Translations under genes and position numbers: made by a program
The notes under the pieces: model-generated
Told to the model about the DNA's origin: nothing
Database searches by the model: none
What the model saw: the letters and a program-made list of their open reading frames with translations, nothing else
In this document: positions 1-8,961 of the stretch, one piece after another
How the letters are laid out: each line of letters begins with the position of its first letter
Numbering within the stretch: the stretch's first letter is position 1
Origin: Achromobacter deleyi
GTDB lineage: Bacteria > Pseudomonadota > Gammaproteobacteria > Burkholderiales > Burkholderiaceae_B
Assembly: GCF_016127315.1 (NCBI RefSeq)
Contig: NZ_CP065997.1
Location: 5,208,001 to 5,272,000, forward strand
Reading direction: 5' to 3'
Length of the DNA stretch: 64,000 nucleotides

Positions 1-295
1 CCAGCGTGTTGCGCGTGACCCGCGCCCACCAGGGCGAGCGCAGGGTGCGGTTGTCCTGGCGCTCGGCCGGCGTCTGCTGGTACCAGTCCTTGCCGCCGCT
101 CTTGGTGGCGAAGCGCGAGCCCAGCGCCTTGCGCAGCGCATCCACCAGCTTGCCGCCGCCGTAGTGCTGGACGTAGTCCTCCAGGACCGGCGCGTAATCG
201 TTGACGTGCACGTCGGTGTCGATCACCGGGTAGTCCAGGGTCGCCTTGACGGCGGCGGACCGTGACGCGTGGCTCGGGTGCAAAGGCTGGTTCAT
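1..295 (-). CDS. Amidohydrolase family protein, N-terminal part only
   Basis: The first 98 codons of a gene that runs off the left edge. The start ATG is at 295. After a short polar leader the protein reads YPVIDTDVHVN, the D-x-H metal-binding motif that opens the TIM barrel of amidohydrolase_2 (COG2159-type) metal-dependent hydrolases, then a helical stretch and SPWWARVTRNT, typical of the larger members of this family. The substrate cannot be told from the N-terminus alone; relatives include decarboxylases and amide or lactone hydrolases. It lies downstream of the siderophore receptor gene on the same strand but 295 bp away, so it probably has its own promoter. Confidence 0.75.
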   Translation of the reverse strand, partial: MNQPLHPSHASRSAAVKATLDYPVIDTDVHVNDYAPVLEDYVQHYGGGKLVDALRKALGSRFATKSGGKDWYQQTPAERQDNRTLRSPWWARVTRNTL

Positions 296-590
296 GCTGG
301 CGCTCTCCGTGGGTCGTATCGCGAGGCGCAGGGGAAGTCCCTGCTTGCCTGGCAAACATTACGGGAGCGCCGCGCGGCGCCCAACGAAGGATTGGTTGTT
401 TAGTTGTGCGTCATGACCAAATAACCAGCAGTCACGGCGGGCGGGCCAGCCGCCGCGCCAGCGAGCGGGCTTCGCGCACGGTCTGCGTGAACGGATCGGG
501 CCGCGTCGCAATAGGCGCCGAATACCGCTTTGCCGTCCAGCAGGTGGATGACGGGATGCAGGCCGTTGGCCCGGGGGCTAGCCGGGCGGC
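296..590. other. Intergenic region, no gene supported
   Basis: 295 bp between the receptor stop and the amidohydrolase start. Reading frames here are shadows without family features. Visible elements: a GC hairpin just past the receptor stop (stem 569-574 with 82-87 of the 500s, that is 569-574/582-587, loop of 7, no T tract), and a small palindrome TTGCC-T-GGCAA at 345-355, about 50 bp upstream of the amidohydrolase ATG, which could be an operator. The AT-richer stretch at 395-425 may hold the amidohydrolase promoter, but I see no convincing -35/-10 pair. Confidence 0.4.
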
Positions 591-2996
591 TCACCATTTG
601 TAGCGCACCGAACCGACGATCTGCCGTCCCTGGCCCAGGTAGCAATAGCCGCCGCTGCAAGCCTGCACCTGCTTGTCGGCCAGGTTCTGCACGCTCAGGC
701 GCGCCTGCCACCCCTTGAGCGCCGGATGCGCGTAGCCGGGCTCGTAGCTCACCGACACATCGAACAGCGTGGCCGCTGGATTGCGCATGAGGTTGAGCTT
801 GTCGCCATAGCTGGCGCCGATGTAGCGCGCGCCCGCGCCCAGCCCAAGACCGGCCAGCGGGCCTTGCGGCAGTCTGTAGTCGAGCCACAGGCTGGCCAGG
901 TGGCGCGGCTGGTAGGACGGCACCTTGCCGATCTCCGCCGGGTTGTTGCTCTTGATCACCTCGCCACGGTTGTAGCTGTAGCTGGCGATCAATTGGACGC
1001 CGCGCTCCAGGTCGGCCAGGCTTTCCAGTTCGAGGCCGGTGGAGCGGATGGTGCCAGCCAGTTCCGACCAGGGTTGGGCGGGAACGACGCGGGCCGCGTC
1101 CTTTTCCTCGATACGGTAGGCGGCCAGCGTCACATAGCTGTGCGAACCGGGCGGCTGGTACTTGATGCCGGCCTCGACCTGCTCGCCATGGGTCGGGTCG
1201 AGCACCTCGCCGGTCCGGGTAAGGCCGGTGTTGGGGATGAACGAGGTGGAATAGTTCATGTACGGCGCCAGGCCGTTGTCGGCCAGGTACAGCGCGCCGG
1301 CCTGCCAGGTGAAGGCATGGTCGGACTTGACCGTGGCGGGCTTGCTGCGGTTCAGCAGGTTGCGTTTGTCATGGCGCAGCGTGTCATAGCGGCCGCCCAG
1401 CGTCATGCGCCAGTTGCCCACCGAAGCCTGGTCGGACAGGTAGAACCCGTGCTGTGAATTGCGTTGCAACGACGATGAAAGGTTCGTCGGCGAGGTCGGT
1501 CGCGACACGTTGCCGTACTGGGGATTGTCCAGGTCCAGCGTGGGGTAGCCGGTCAGATAGCCATTGCCCTGACTCCATTTCAGCCACTGGTAGTCGAAGC
1601 CGGTCAGCAGGCTGTGGGCGACTTGGCTGGTGTTGAACCGCACGGTCGCGTTGTTATCCACCGACACGTTCTTGACCATGCTTTTGATGCTCCAGGCGTT
1701 GCGCTTGAGCAGGCGGGTACCCGGCTCCAGGCCGGCGCCGCTCAGATATCGCGCGTCCAGGTCGATACGGCCGTGGCGCAATTGCTGGCGCAGCGTGACG
1801 TTCTGGCCCAGGCGATGCTCCAGCTCGTAGCCGATCTGGTATTGCGTCTGGCGCTGGTGATCGTAGCGCGGATCGCTGACGCGGATCTTGGTGACCTTGC
1901 CGTTTTCGACGTAGTTGCCGACGCTGGCGTCGGTTTCGTCCTTCAGGTATTGGCCCAGCAGCGTCAGCGTGGTGTGCTCGCCCAGGCGGAACTCGAACGA
2001 CGGCGCGAACAGGTCGCGGTCGTCGGCGATCATGCGTTCGGTCTCGCCGCGGCGCATCAGGCCGATCACGCGAAAGCGCGCCGTGCCCGCCTCGTTGATG
2101 TCGTCGCCGATGTCGAAGGCGGCCTGCTTGCGATCATGGGTCATGCCTTGGAGCATGATCTCGTGGACCGGCTCGGGGCCGGGCCGCTTCGAGATCCGGT
2201 TGACCATGCCGCCCGGCGTGCCCTGGCCGTAGAGCACCGACATCGGGCCCTTGACGATGTCGACGCGTTCCAGCGCGTAGGGCTCGGTGCGGAAGTAGGC
2301 GTAAGAGCCCGGCGTCTGGCGCAGGCCGTCCAGATAGTCGCCGGTGGTGTTGACCGAGAAACCGCGGATCGAGATCTGGTCGAAGCGCGGATCGAACCCG
2401 GCGCTGCCCGTGCCGACGCCGGCCGAATAGCGCACCGCCTCGATCATCGAGGTGGCGCCGCGGGCGTCCATCTGCGCGCGGGTCACCACGCTGACCGAGC
2501 GCGGCGTCTCCATCAGCGAGGTATCGCTCTTGAAGGCGCTGCCGCTGGCCCGCGCCACGAAGGCGTCCGCGTCGCGGGCGGCGGCGCCGACCACCGCGAT
2601 CGGCGCCAGCGTGGCCGGCCCCGACGCCTGCGGCTGCAGCACATACTGTCCGTCCGGCGTGCGCGCGGCGGCCAGGCCGCTGCCGGCCAGCAGCGCGGCC
2701 AGCGCCTCCGGCACCGTGTAGCGGCCGGACAGGCCCGGGCTGGTCTTGCCCTGCGTCAAGGGCATCGCGCCGCCGAGCGGCACGCCCGCCGCCAGGCCGA
2801 AGGCATTGAGCGCCTCGGTCATGGGGCCGGCGGGGATCTGGTAGGCGCGGCGGCCATCGGCCGCGGCGGGCGCGGGCTGGGCCAGCGTGGGCAGGGCCGG
2901 CGCCAGGCCGGCCAGCGCCAGGCTGGCGGCCAGCAGCCAGGGACGCAGCCCTTGGGGCGAGGGAGAAGAGGGGGGCAAAGCGTAAGCGCGTGTCAT
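591..2996 (-). CDS. TonB-dependent siderophore receptor with STN signalling domain
   Basis: An 801-residue outer-membrane transducer for a ferric siderophore. The order is: signal peptide ending near TLAQPAPAAADG; STN domain (IPAGPMTEALNAFGLAAG) that contacts FecR in the periplasm; TonB box region around LAPIAVVGAA; plug domain with ALERVDIVKGPMSVLYGQG and GGMVNRISKRP; 22-strand barrel ending in aromatic RYKW. Third gene of a fecI-fecR-receptor operon. Start at 2996 was chosen because it places a normal signal peptide at the N-terminus and follows GGAAC; the longer reading frame (to 3053) adds 19 polar residues before the signal. The siderophore type cannot be read from sequence. Confidence 0.9.
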   Translation of the reverse strand: MTRAYALPPSSPSPQGLRPWLLAASLALAGLAPALPTLAQPAPAAADGRRAYQIPAGPMTEALNAFGLAAGVPLGGAMPLTQGKTSPGLSGRYTVPEALAALLAGSGLAAARTPDGQYVLQPQASGPATLAPIAVVGAAARDADAFVARASGSAFKSDTSLMETPRSVSVVTRAQMDARGATSMIEAVRYSAGVGTGSAGFDPRFDQISIRGFSVNTTGDYLDGLRQTPGSYAYFRTEPYALERVDIVKGPMSVLYGQGTPGGMVNRISKRPGPEPVHEIMLQGMTHDRKQAAFDIGDDINEAGTARFRVIGLMRRGETERMIADDRDLFAPSFEFRLGEHTTLTLLGQYLKDETDASVGNYVENGKVTKIRVSDPRYDHQRQTQYQIGYELEHRLGQNVTLRQQLRHGRIDLDARYLSGAGLEPGTRLLKRNAWSIKSMVKNVSVDNNATVRFNTSQVAHSLLTGFDYQWLKWSQGNGYLTGYPTLDLDNPQYGNVSRPTSPTNLSSSLQRNSQHGFYLSDQASVGNWRMTLGGRYDTLRHDKRNLLNRSKPATVKSDHAFTWQAGALYLADNGLAPYMNYSTSFIPNTGLTRTGEVLDPTHGEQVEAGIKYQPPGSHSYVTLAAYRIEEKDAARVVPAQPWSELAGTIRSTGLELESLADLERGVQLIASYSYNRGEVIKSNNPAEIGKVPSYQPRHLASLWLDYRLPQGPLAGLGLGAGARYIGASYGDKLNLMRNPAATLFDVSVSYEPGYAHPALKGWQARLSVQNLADKQVQACSGGYCYLGQGRQIVGSVRYKW

Positions 2997-3094
2997 GACG
3001 GTTCCGTATTCGTGCATCGGCGAGCGGGACGGCGATGAATGGCGGTCCCGCACTTACCAGATCGAACGAAACGGAAAAAAGGGAAGGCCGGCGT

Positions 3095-4084
3095 TCACGC
3101 CGGCGCCAACGTGGTCCACCAGGGCAGCTTCTGTTCCACCCGCAGGGACAGCGCGCGGGCCAGCAATTGCAGCGTGCGGTCGGGGTCGTCCAGCGGATAG
3201 GTGCCCATCACGCGCAGGCCGGCGACCTCGGGCGCCACGCCCAGGTGGCCGTGGCGGTAGCGCGCCAGCTCGGCCACCAGATCCGCCAGGCGCATGTCAT
3301 TGGCCACGAGCATGCCGCGGGTCCAGGCGCCGGCGCCGGGGGCGGCGAGGTCCGGGCGGCCGATGCCGTCGGCGCTGAACGAGACCTGGCCGCCGGCGGA
3401 CAGCGCCAGCGTGTCGCCACGGATGGCGCTGCGGATCTCGACCGTGCCTTCGAACACGGCCAGCCGCGCCGCATTCGCCAGCAGCCGCAGGTTGAAGCGC
3501 GCGGCGCGCGTGCGCAGCCGGCCATGGGGAGTGGCCACCACGAACGGCCGCGCGGCGTCGATGGCGTTCACGAGGATCTCGCCGCGCAGCAGCGTCAGGC
3601 GGCGTTCGGCCGGCCCGTCGTCGAAGTCGACGGCGCTGCCGGTGTTCAGCCACAGCGCGCTGCCATCGGCCAGCCGCCATTCTCGGACCTGTCCGACGGC
3701 GCTGCGGTAGTCGGCCGCCAGCGCCAGCAGTTCGTCGCGCAGCGGGGTATGACGCCAGGCCAGCCAGCCGCCCAGCAGCCCGCCGGACAGCAACGCCAGC
3801 GTGCGCAGATGGCGGCGGCGCGGCGGCGCCAGCGCCGCCTGCAGGCCGGCCGAGGCCGCGCGCGGTTCGCTGGCGCGCAGCGGCGCGAAGCGCTGGCTGA
3901 CGGATTCGATATAGCCCCAGGCGGCCTGGTGGCGCGGGCTGCGGTCGAGCCAGGCGCGCCACTGCTGCCAGTCGGCGCTGTCGGCGGCGTCATCGTGCAG
4001 CCGCACGTACCAGTCGGCGGCCTGCTCCAGGCTGCGGTGGTCGGCGGCGCCGAGCGGGGCGCCGGGCAGCGTGGGCGAGGCCAT
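3095..4084 (-). CDS. FecR-type anti-sigma/sigma regulator
   Basis: 329 residues. The cytoplasmic N-terminus carries the DUF4880-like motif ADWYVRLHD...WRAWLDRSPRHQAAW; a single membrane segment follows near residues 85-105 (LLSGGLLGGWLAW); the periplasmic FecR domain has GQVREWRLADGSALWLNTGSAV-like sequence, the usual DGS...LN motif, and ends in a STN-like secretin fold. It relays the iron-loaded state of the downstream receptor (591-2996) to the sigma factor encoded 2 bp upstream. Long upstream extension of this reading frame into the sigma gene is a shadow; ATG 4084 sits right after the sigma stop. Confidence 0.88.
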   Translation of the reverse strand: MASPTLPGAPLGAADHRSLEQAADWYVRLHDDAADSADWQQWRAWLDRSPRHQAAWGYIESVSQRFAPLRASEPRAASAGLQAALAPPRRRHLRTLALLSGGLLGGWLAWRHTPLRDELLALAADYRSAVGQVREWRLADGSALWLNTGSAVDFDDGPAERRLTLLRGEILVNAIDAARPFVVATPHGRLRTRAARFNLRLLANAARLAVFEGTVEIRSAIRGDTLALSAGGQVSFSADGIGRPDLAAPGAGAWTRGMLVANDMRLADLVAELARYRHGHLGVAPEVAGLRVMGTYPLDDPDRTLQLLARALSLRVEQKLPWWTTLAPA

Positions 4085-4086
4085 GG

Positions 4087-4656
4087 CTAGGACGCCGCCG
4101 GCGCGCGCGAGGACGAGGCTGGAAAATGCCGGGGTTGCGCCGCGGCCTGGTATGACGCCTCCAGCAGCGCGCAGTGCAGCAGGGCGCGCGCCAGATAGCT
4201 CTTGATGGTGCGTTCCGAAACCCCCAGTTCGGCGGCGATGTCGCGGTACTTCATGCCATCGACCTGCGCCAGGATGAAGGCCCGCGCGACCTTGGGCGGC
4301 AGTTGTTGCAGCATCTGCGCGGCCTGCAGCAGGGTCTCGACGATGATGGCCTGCTGCTCCGCCGACGGCGCGGTGGCGCCGGCGCAGGTGCCGAGCGTAT
4401 CGAGCCAGGCGCGCTCGACTTCCTGGCGCCGCCACAGATCGATGCACATGCCATTGCCCATGCTGCGCAGGTAGGCGCGCGCGCCCTGTGGGGTGTCGAA
4501 GGCGCGCGGCGCGGCCAGCAGGCGAGCGAAGGCGTCATGCGCCAGGTCGGCGGCGTCGAAGGCGTTGCCGAGCCGGCGTAGCAGCCAGCCGCGCAGCCAG
4601 CCGTGGTGCGCCTGGTACAGGCTGTGGATGTCCGGGGAGCGGGAATCGGAGCTCAT
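4087..4656 (-). CDS. FecI-like ECF sigma factor
   Basis: 189 residues, the size of FecI-type iron-starvation sigma factors. Region 2 is seen at HGWLRGWLLRRLGNAFDAADLAHDAFARLL and region 4 at LPPKVARAFILAQVDGMKYRDIAAELGVSERTIKSYLARA (helix-turn-helix, read in two parts). It should direct RNA polymerase to the receptor gene promoter. First gene of the sigma-fecR-receptor operon, with a Fur box about 35-55 bp upstream. ATG 4656 was preferred over a TTG at 4695, which would lie inside the Fur box. The C-terminal tail after region 4 (about 20 residues) is unusually Ala/Ser/Pro-rich. Confidence 0.88.
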   Translation of the reverse strand: MSSDSRSPDIHSLYQAHHGWLRGWLLRRLGNAFDAADLAHDAFARLLAAPRAFDTPQGARAYLRSMGNGMCIDLWRRQEVERAWLDTLGTCAGATAPSAEQQAIIVETLLQAAQMLQQLPPKVARAFILAQVDGMKYRDIAAELGVSERTIKSYLARALLHCALLEASYQAAAQPRHFPASSSRAPAAS

Positions 4657-4689
4657 GGCGGGGGAGAGGGGCGGAAACCCCCGCGAGTA

Positions 4690-4711
4690 TAACAATAACG
4701 ATTATCAATTA
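4690..4711 (-). promoter_or_regulatory. Fur box upstream of the fecI-fecR-receptor operon
   Basis: Read on the minus strand the site is TGATAATCGTTATTG, matching the 7-1-7 Fur consensus TGATAATnATTATCA at 12 of 15 positions and standing out as an AT island in GC-rich DNA. It is 35-55 bp before the sigma factor ATG, so Fe-Fur would block transcription of the operon in iron-replete cells. Confidence 0.7.
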
Positions 4712-4737
4712 CACGATTGCCTGATTGCGCGGCAAGC

Positions 4738-4768
4738 CCCGCTCCGCGCCGTCGTGGCGCGGAGCGGG
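4738..4768 (-). terminator. Strong hairpin after the metallophosphoesterase gene
   Basis: A perfect 13-bp GC stem (4738-4750 with 4756-4768) and 5-nt loop starts 9 bp past the metallophosphoesterase stop. No T tract follows, so it is either a non-canonical terminator or an mRNA 3' end stabiliser. It also separates that gene from the divergent-facing Fur-controlled promoter. Confidence 0.5.
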
Positions 4769-4777
4769 CCGCCGGCA

Positions 4778-6715
4778 TCAGGTGCTACGGCGCGAAGTCA
4801 GCCACTGCGACGGCAGCAGGGCATGGTCGACGATCCGCACTTCGCCGATGCTGCCGAAGAAGCCGTCGGCGCGCGCGCCGTCCCACGATCCGGCGCCGAT
4901 CACCCAGGGCATGTTGGCCGCCAGCGTCGCCAGGCCCGGCGCGTCCGAGGTGTTGCGCAGCACCGGCGCGCCCTCGACGTACAGGATGGTCTCGTGGGTG
5001 GTGTTGTCGTTGACGATGGCCACGTGCATCCACTTGTCGGCGATGATCTCGCCCGACCAGTTGGTCTTGGCGTCGCGGGCGCCGGTGCGCTCGGGCACCA
5101 CTTCCCACTGGATCTCGCGCAGGCTCGAGATGGCGAACAGCAGCGGCGGCGATTCGGGGTCGCCGCCGTTGAAGCCGGTCAGGCTGCCGCGCTTGCCGTC
5201 GCGCGTCATGATGTTCATCCACGCATGTTTCTGCGCGGTCCAGTCGCGGTCGATCTTGATGAAGGCTTCGACGGTGTAGCCGTTGGGCACCGTCTCGGCG
5301 TTCAGCGCGGCCGTGGTGGCGGTGGTGAAGTAGCTCATGCGCGGGGTGTTCTTGTCGGTGTTCAGGAAGCGCACCGAGCCGGGCGCCGCCGACAGGTAGT
5401 GGTGGTCGTTGGACCACACCACGTCACCCAGTTGCGCGCCGACCACGCCGTCGATGTTCAGCGTCGCGCGGCTGACCGGGTTGTTGCCGGTGCGGTCCTG
5501 GATCACCTGGCCCATCGGCACCGGCTGGCCATCGGCGCCGCCGAAGAAGCGCCAGTGCGCCAGCGTGCCGGACACCTGCGGGTAGTCCTCGCTGTCGGCC
5601 GCGGGCTTCTGCGTGGTGATGGCCGGGTCGGTGTAGTTGGCCAGGATCAGGGCGCGCGCCTGTTCGACCAGCGACGTGTGCGTGGGCGCGGCGGCCTTGA
5701 AGTCCTTGTTGAAGCGGGCGAAACGCTTGGCGAAGTCCATCTTGATGGTGAACTCCTCGTTGGCGCCGGTCAGCACCGCCTGGTCGAAGGCGTTGAGCGT
5801 GGCCCGGGGCTTTTGCGGCACCCACGGCGAGAACGACAGCACGCGGATCTCGTTGTCGCTCAGGTCGAACTCGTACAGGCGCATCAGGCCGTTGCCGCCC
5901 TGGTAGGCCATCTGGTAGTCCACCACCATTTCCTCGACCGGATTGCCGAAGGCGTTCATCTTGGTCAGGTGCGCCGCGCCGTGGTAGTGGCCGTTCAGCG
6001 TCATGAAGATCTGGTCGTTGTCGCGGATCAGCTTGTCCCACAGCATCAGGCCGTAGGGCACTTCCAGCGGGGTGACGCCGTCCTTGTCGATGTTGAGCAG
6101 CTGGTGGTTGACCAGGATCACCGGCAGCGTCGGATTGGCGCGGATCACCTGGTTGGCCCAGGCCAGTCCGGCGTCGGAAATGCGCCACGATAGCGACAGC
6201 ACCATGAACTTCTGGCCCTCGGCCTGGAAGATGTGATATTCGTGGAAGCCGCTGGGATCGCGCCCGCCGAAGGTGGCCTGCTTGCTGGCGCGGTCGGTAC
6301 CGAAAGTCTGCAGATAGGGTTCCGCGGCCAGGTTGCGCTGCGCGTCGGTGGCGCTGCCCTGGCTGCTGGGGTCGACGTAGTCGCGATCCAGGATCACGTC
6401 GTGGTTGCCCGCCAGGATCGAGTAGGGCACCTTGGCATCTTCCAGGATCTTCATGGCCTTGCTGGCCACGGTCCACTGGTCGGGCTTGCCTTGCTGGTCG
6501 ACCACGTCGCCCAGGTGGATCAGGAACGGAATGTCGAGCGACTTGGCGTGGTCGGCGACCCACTGCGTCTGGGCCTTGTAGGGCTCGCTGCCGTACTTGC
6601 GCATGAACTGCTGGTTCTCGGCGTCGGTGGCATAGCGCGAGTAGAACTGCGTGTCCGGCAGCACCGCGACGGCGAAGCTGGAGATGTTCCTGGGCGGCGG
6701 GCGGCTTATAGCCAT
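4778..6715 (-). CDS. Metallophosphoesterase with C-terminal LamG-like domain
   Basis: 645 residues. The N-terminal half is a calcineurin-like phosphoesterase with all metal motifs: D21-T-Q (His of the usual DxH replaced by Gln, as in many bacterial members), GDVVDQ at 69-74, GNHD at 103-106, VNHQ and LNGHYHG. After a linker the C-terminal third (roughly 410-640) is a laminin-G/concanavalin-like fold (YTVEAFIKID, WMHVAIVND, IGEVRIVDHAL) usually used for carbohydrate or surface binding. Such proteins are normally secreted, but this one starts at the catalytic fold without signal peptide. ATG 6715 is the only in-frame Met near the fold; 74 bp separate it from the divergent monooxygenase. Substrate unknown. 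Confidence 0.82.
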   Translation of the reverse strand: MAISRPPPRNISSFAVAVLPDTQFYSRYATDAENQQFMRKYGSEPYKAQTQWVADHAKSLDIPFLIHLGDVVDQQGKPDQWTVASKAMKILEDAKVPYSILAGNHDVILDRDYVDPSSQGSATDAQRNLAAEPYLQTFGTDRASKQATFGGRDPSGFHEYHIFQAEGQKFMVLSLSWRISDAGLAWANQVIRANPTLPVILVNHQLLNIDKDGVTPLEVPYGLMLWDKLIRDNDQIFMTLNGHYHGAAHLTKMNAFGNPVEEMVVDYQMAYQGGNGLMRLYEFDLSDNEIRVLSFSPWVPQKPRATLNAFDQAVLTGANEEFTIKMDFAKRFARFNKDFKAAAPTHTSLVEQARALILANYTDPAITTQKPAADSEDYPQVSGTLAHWRFFGGADGQPVPMGQVIQDRTGNNPVSRATLNIDGVVGAQLGDVVWSNDHHYLSAAPGSVRFLNTDKNTPRMSYFTTATTAALNAETVPNGYTVEAFIKIDRDWTAQKHAWMNIMTRDGKRGSLTGFNGGDPESPPLLFAISSLREIQWEVVPERTGARDAKTNWSGEIIADKWMHVAIVNDNTTHETILYVEGAPVLRNTSDAPGLATLAANMPWVIGAGSWDGARADGFFGSIGEVRIVDHALLPSQWLTSRRST

Positions 6716-6789
6716 ATAGCGCCAGGTTGGTTCGCCTGGCCGCCGGGGCGCGCTATCTTTTTCGTTTCGGCGAAAACAGGGTTCTTGTC

Positions 6790-8118
6790 ATGCCAGCGCA
6801 ACGTCAACTCAAGCTGGGCGCGTTCATGCGCCCCGTCAGCATCCACACCGGCGCCTGGCGCTACCCCGGCGCCCAGCGCGACGCCAATTTCAACTTCGAG
6901 CACCTCAAGCGCTACGCCCAGGCGCTGGAACGGGCGCGCTTCGACGCGTTCTTCATGGCGGACCACCTGGCGCTGCTGAACATGCCGATCGAGGCGCTCA
7001 AGCGCAGCCATACCGCCACCTCGTTCGAGCCGTTCACGCTGCTGTCCGCGCTGAGCCAGGCGACCGAGCGGCTGGGGCTGGTGGCGACCGCGTCGACCAC
7101 CTTCGACGAACCGTTCCACGTGGCGCGGCGCTTCGCCTCGCTCGACCACCTGAGCCAGGGGCGCGCCGGCTGGAACATCGTGACCACCTCCAATCCCGAC
7201 GCCGCGCTCAATTTCGGCCGCACCGAACAGCCCGACCATGCCCGGCGCTATGCCCGCGCCCGCGAGTTCTACGACGTGGTCACGGGCCTGTGGGACAGCT
7301 GGGCCGACGACGCCTTCATCCGCGACGCCGACAGCGGCATCTATTTCGATCCGGCGCGCCTGCGCACGCTGGATCACCGCGGCGAACACCTGTCGGTGCG
7401 CGGGCCGCTGCACATCGCGCGGCCGGTGCAGGGTTGGCCGGTGATCGTGCAGGCCGGCGCCTCCGAGCCCGGCCGGCAGCTGGCGGCGGAGACCGCCGAG
7501 GTGGTGTTCGCCGCGTCCGGCACGATCGAGGATGGCCAGCGCTTCTACGCCGACGTCAAGGGGCGCATGGACGCCTTGGGGCGCGACCGCGACCATCTCA
7601 AGATCCTGCCCGGCGTGCTGGTGGTGGTGGGCGACACCGAGGGCGAGGCGCGGGCCATCCGGGCACGCCTGGACAGCCTGGTGCACTACGAAAGCGCGAT
7701 CGCCTCGCTGTCGGTCGCGCTGGGCTGCGACGCCTCGCGCTTCGATCCGGACGCGCCGCTGCCGCCGTTGCCCGAGACCAACGCCAGCAAGAGCAGCCAG
7801 GAGCGCGTGCTGCGCCTGGCCGAGCGCGAATCGCTCACGGTGCGCCAGCTGGCGCAGCGCCTGGGCGGCTATGGCGGGTTGGCGATGGTCGGCACCGCCG
7901 CGGGCATCGCCGACCAGATGCAGGAATGGCTGGAGACCGAGGCCTCCGACGGCTTCAACGTCATGTTCCCGTGGCTGCCCGGCGGCCTGGACGCTTTCGT
8001 CGGCCAGGTCGTGCCGGAATTGCAGCGGCGCGGCATCTTCCGGCGCGAGTACGAGGGCCGCACCCTGCGCGAAAACCTGGGCCTTCCGCGTCCGGCCAAC
8101 CGCCATTTCACGCCGTGA
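6790..8118 (+). CDS. FMN-dependent monooxygenase, NtaA/SnaA/DszA family
   Basis: 442 residues of the bacterial luciferase-like fold. Visible family features: QLKLGAFMRPVSIHTGAWR at the start, FDAFFMADH, FEPFTLLSALSQATERLGL, GRAGWNIVTTSNPDAALNFG, and PVIVQAGASEPGR near the FMN site. Members use FMNH2 from a partner reductase to oxidise nitrilotriacetate, pristinamycin, dibenzothiophene sulfone and similar substrates; many serve sulfur scavenging. Ends 12 bp from the convergent cysW stop. The sulfur context suggests, but does not prove, a desulfurising role. No reductase gene is adjacent. Confidence 0.87.
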   Translation: MPAQRQLKLGAFMRPVSIHTGAWRYPGAQRDANFNFEHLKRYAQALERARFDAFFMADHLALLNMPIEALKRSHTATSFEPFTLLSALSQATERLGLVATASTTFDEPFHVARRFASLDHLSQGRAGWNIVTTSNPDAALNFGRTEQPDHARRYARAREFYDVVTGLWDSWADDAFIRDADSGIYFDPARLRTLDHRGEHLSVRGPLHIARPVQGWPVIVQAGASEPGRQLAAETAEVVFAASGTIEDGQRFYADVKGRMDALGRDRDHLKILPGVLVVVGDTEGEARAIRARLDSLVHYESAIASLSVALGCDASRFDPDAPLPPLPETNASKSSQERVLRLAERESLTVRQLAQRLGGYGGLAMVGTAAGIADQMQEWLETEASDGFNVMFPWLPGGLDAFVGQVVPELQRRGIFRREYEGRTLRENLGLPRPANRHFTP

Positions 8119-8130
8119 CGGGCGCCGCGA

Positions 8131-8958
8131 TCAGTGCGTCGGCGCGGGACGGGCCTCGCCCCGGCGCCGCTCCATATAGGTCTTCACCGCCAGCGTCAGC
8201 AGCGCCATGCAGGCCAGCAGCGCCGCCGCGGTGAAGGCCGCGACGGTCTTGTAGTCGTCGTTGAGCTGTTCGATCAGCAGCGGCAGCGTCAGCGTCTTGC
8301 CGCGGATGGCGCCCGCCACCACCGACACCGCGCCGAACTCGCCGACCGCGCGCGCATTGGTGATGACCGCGCCGTACAGCAGCCCCCACTTGATGTTGGG
8401 CAGCGTCACGCGGCGGAAGATCTGCCAGCCGTTGGCGCCCAGCGTCAGCGCCGCCAGCTCCTCTTCCTGGCCTTGCGCCTGCATCAGCGGGATCAGCAGG
8501 CGCGCCACGAACGGCGACGTCACGAACACCGTCACCATCAGGATGCCGGGCCAGGCGAACATCAGCTGCACGCCGTGGCCGCTGAGCCAGCGGCCGAAGA
8601 GGCCTTCCAGGCCGTACACCACCAGGTAGCACAGCCCGGCCACCACCGGCGAGGTGGCATAGGGAATATCGACCAGCGCCACCAGCAGGCGGCGGCCGCG
8701 GAAGTCGTAGCGCGTCACGCACCAGGCCAGCAGCACGCCGAACACCAGGTTGATGGGCACGCTGACCACCGCGGCCAGCAAGGTCAGGCCGATGGCCGCG
8801 CGCATGTCGCTGGCGCCCAGGTTCTGCAGCAGGGCGTCGAAGCCGCCGGCGATCACCCGGGCGAAGATCAGGGCCAGCGGCAAGGCCAGCAACAGCAGGG
8901 CGGCGAGCAGGCCGGCGCCGATCAGCAGGCGGCGCGGCCAGGGAGAAGGGCGCGTCAT
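8131..8958 (-). CDS. cysW: Sulfate/thiosulfate ABC transporter permease CysW
   Basis: 275 residues with about six membrane segments. The cytoplasmic EAA loop is seen as EEELAALTLGANGWQIFRRVTLPNIKWG, and the CysW signature NARAVGEFGAVSVVAG follows it (read as separate motifs). Forms the membrane channel with CysT. Translated 3 bp after the cysT stop. It is the last gene of the operon: no cysA ATPase gene follows, because the next gene is the convergent monooxygenase 12 bp away. Confidence 0.93.
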   Translation of the reverse strand: MTRPSPWPRRLLIGAGLLAALLLLALPLALIFARVIAGGFDALLQNLGASDMRAAIGLTLLAAVVSVPINLVFGVLLAWCVTRYDFRGRRLLVALVDIPYATSPVVAGLCYLVVYGLEGLFGRWLSGHGVQLMFAWPGILMVTVFVTSPFVARLLIPLMQAQGQEEELAALTLGANGWQIFRRVTLPNIKWGLLYGAVITNARAVGEFGAVSVVAGAIRGKTLTLPLLIEQLNDDYKTVAAFTAAALLACMALLTLAVKTYMERRRGEARPAPTH

Positions 8959-8961
8959 GGC

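Noticed and set aside
569..587. Terminator after the first siderophore receptor
   Set aside because: Six-bp GC stem without T tract; mentioned in the intergenic entry but not called.
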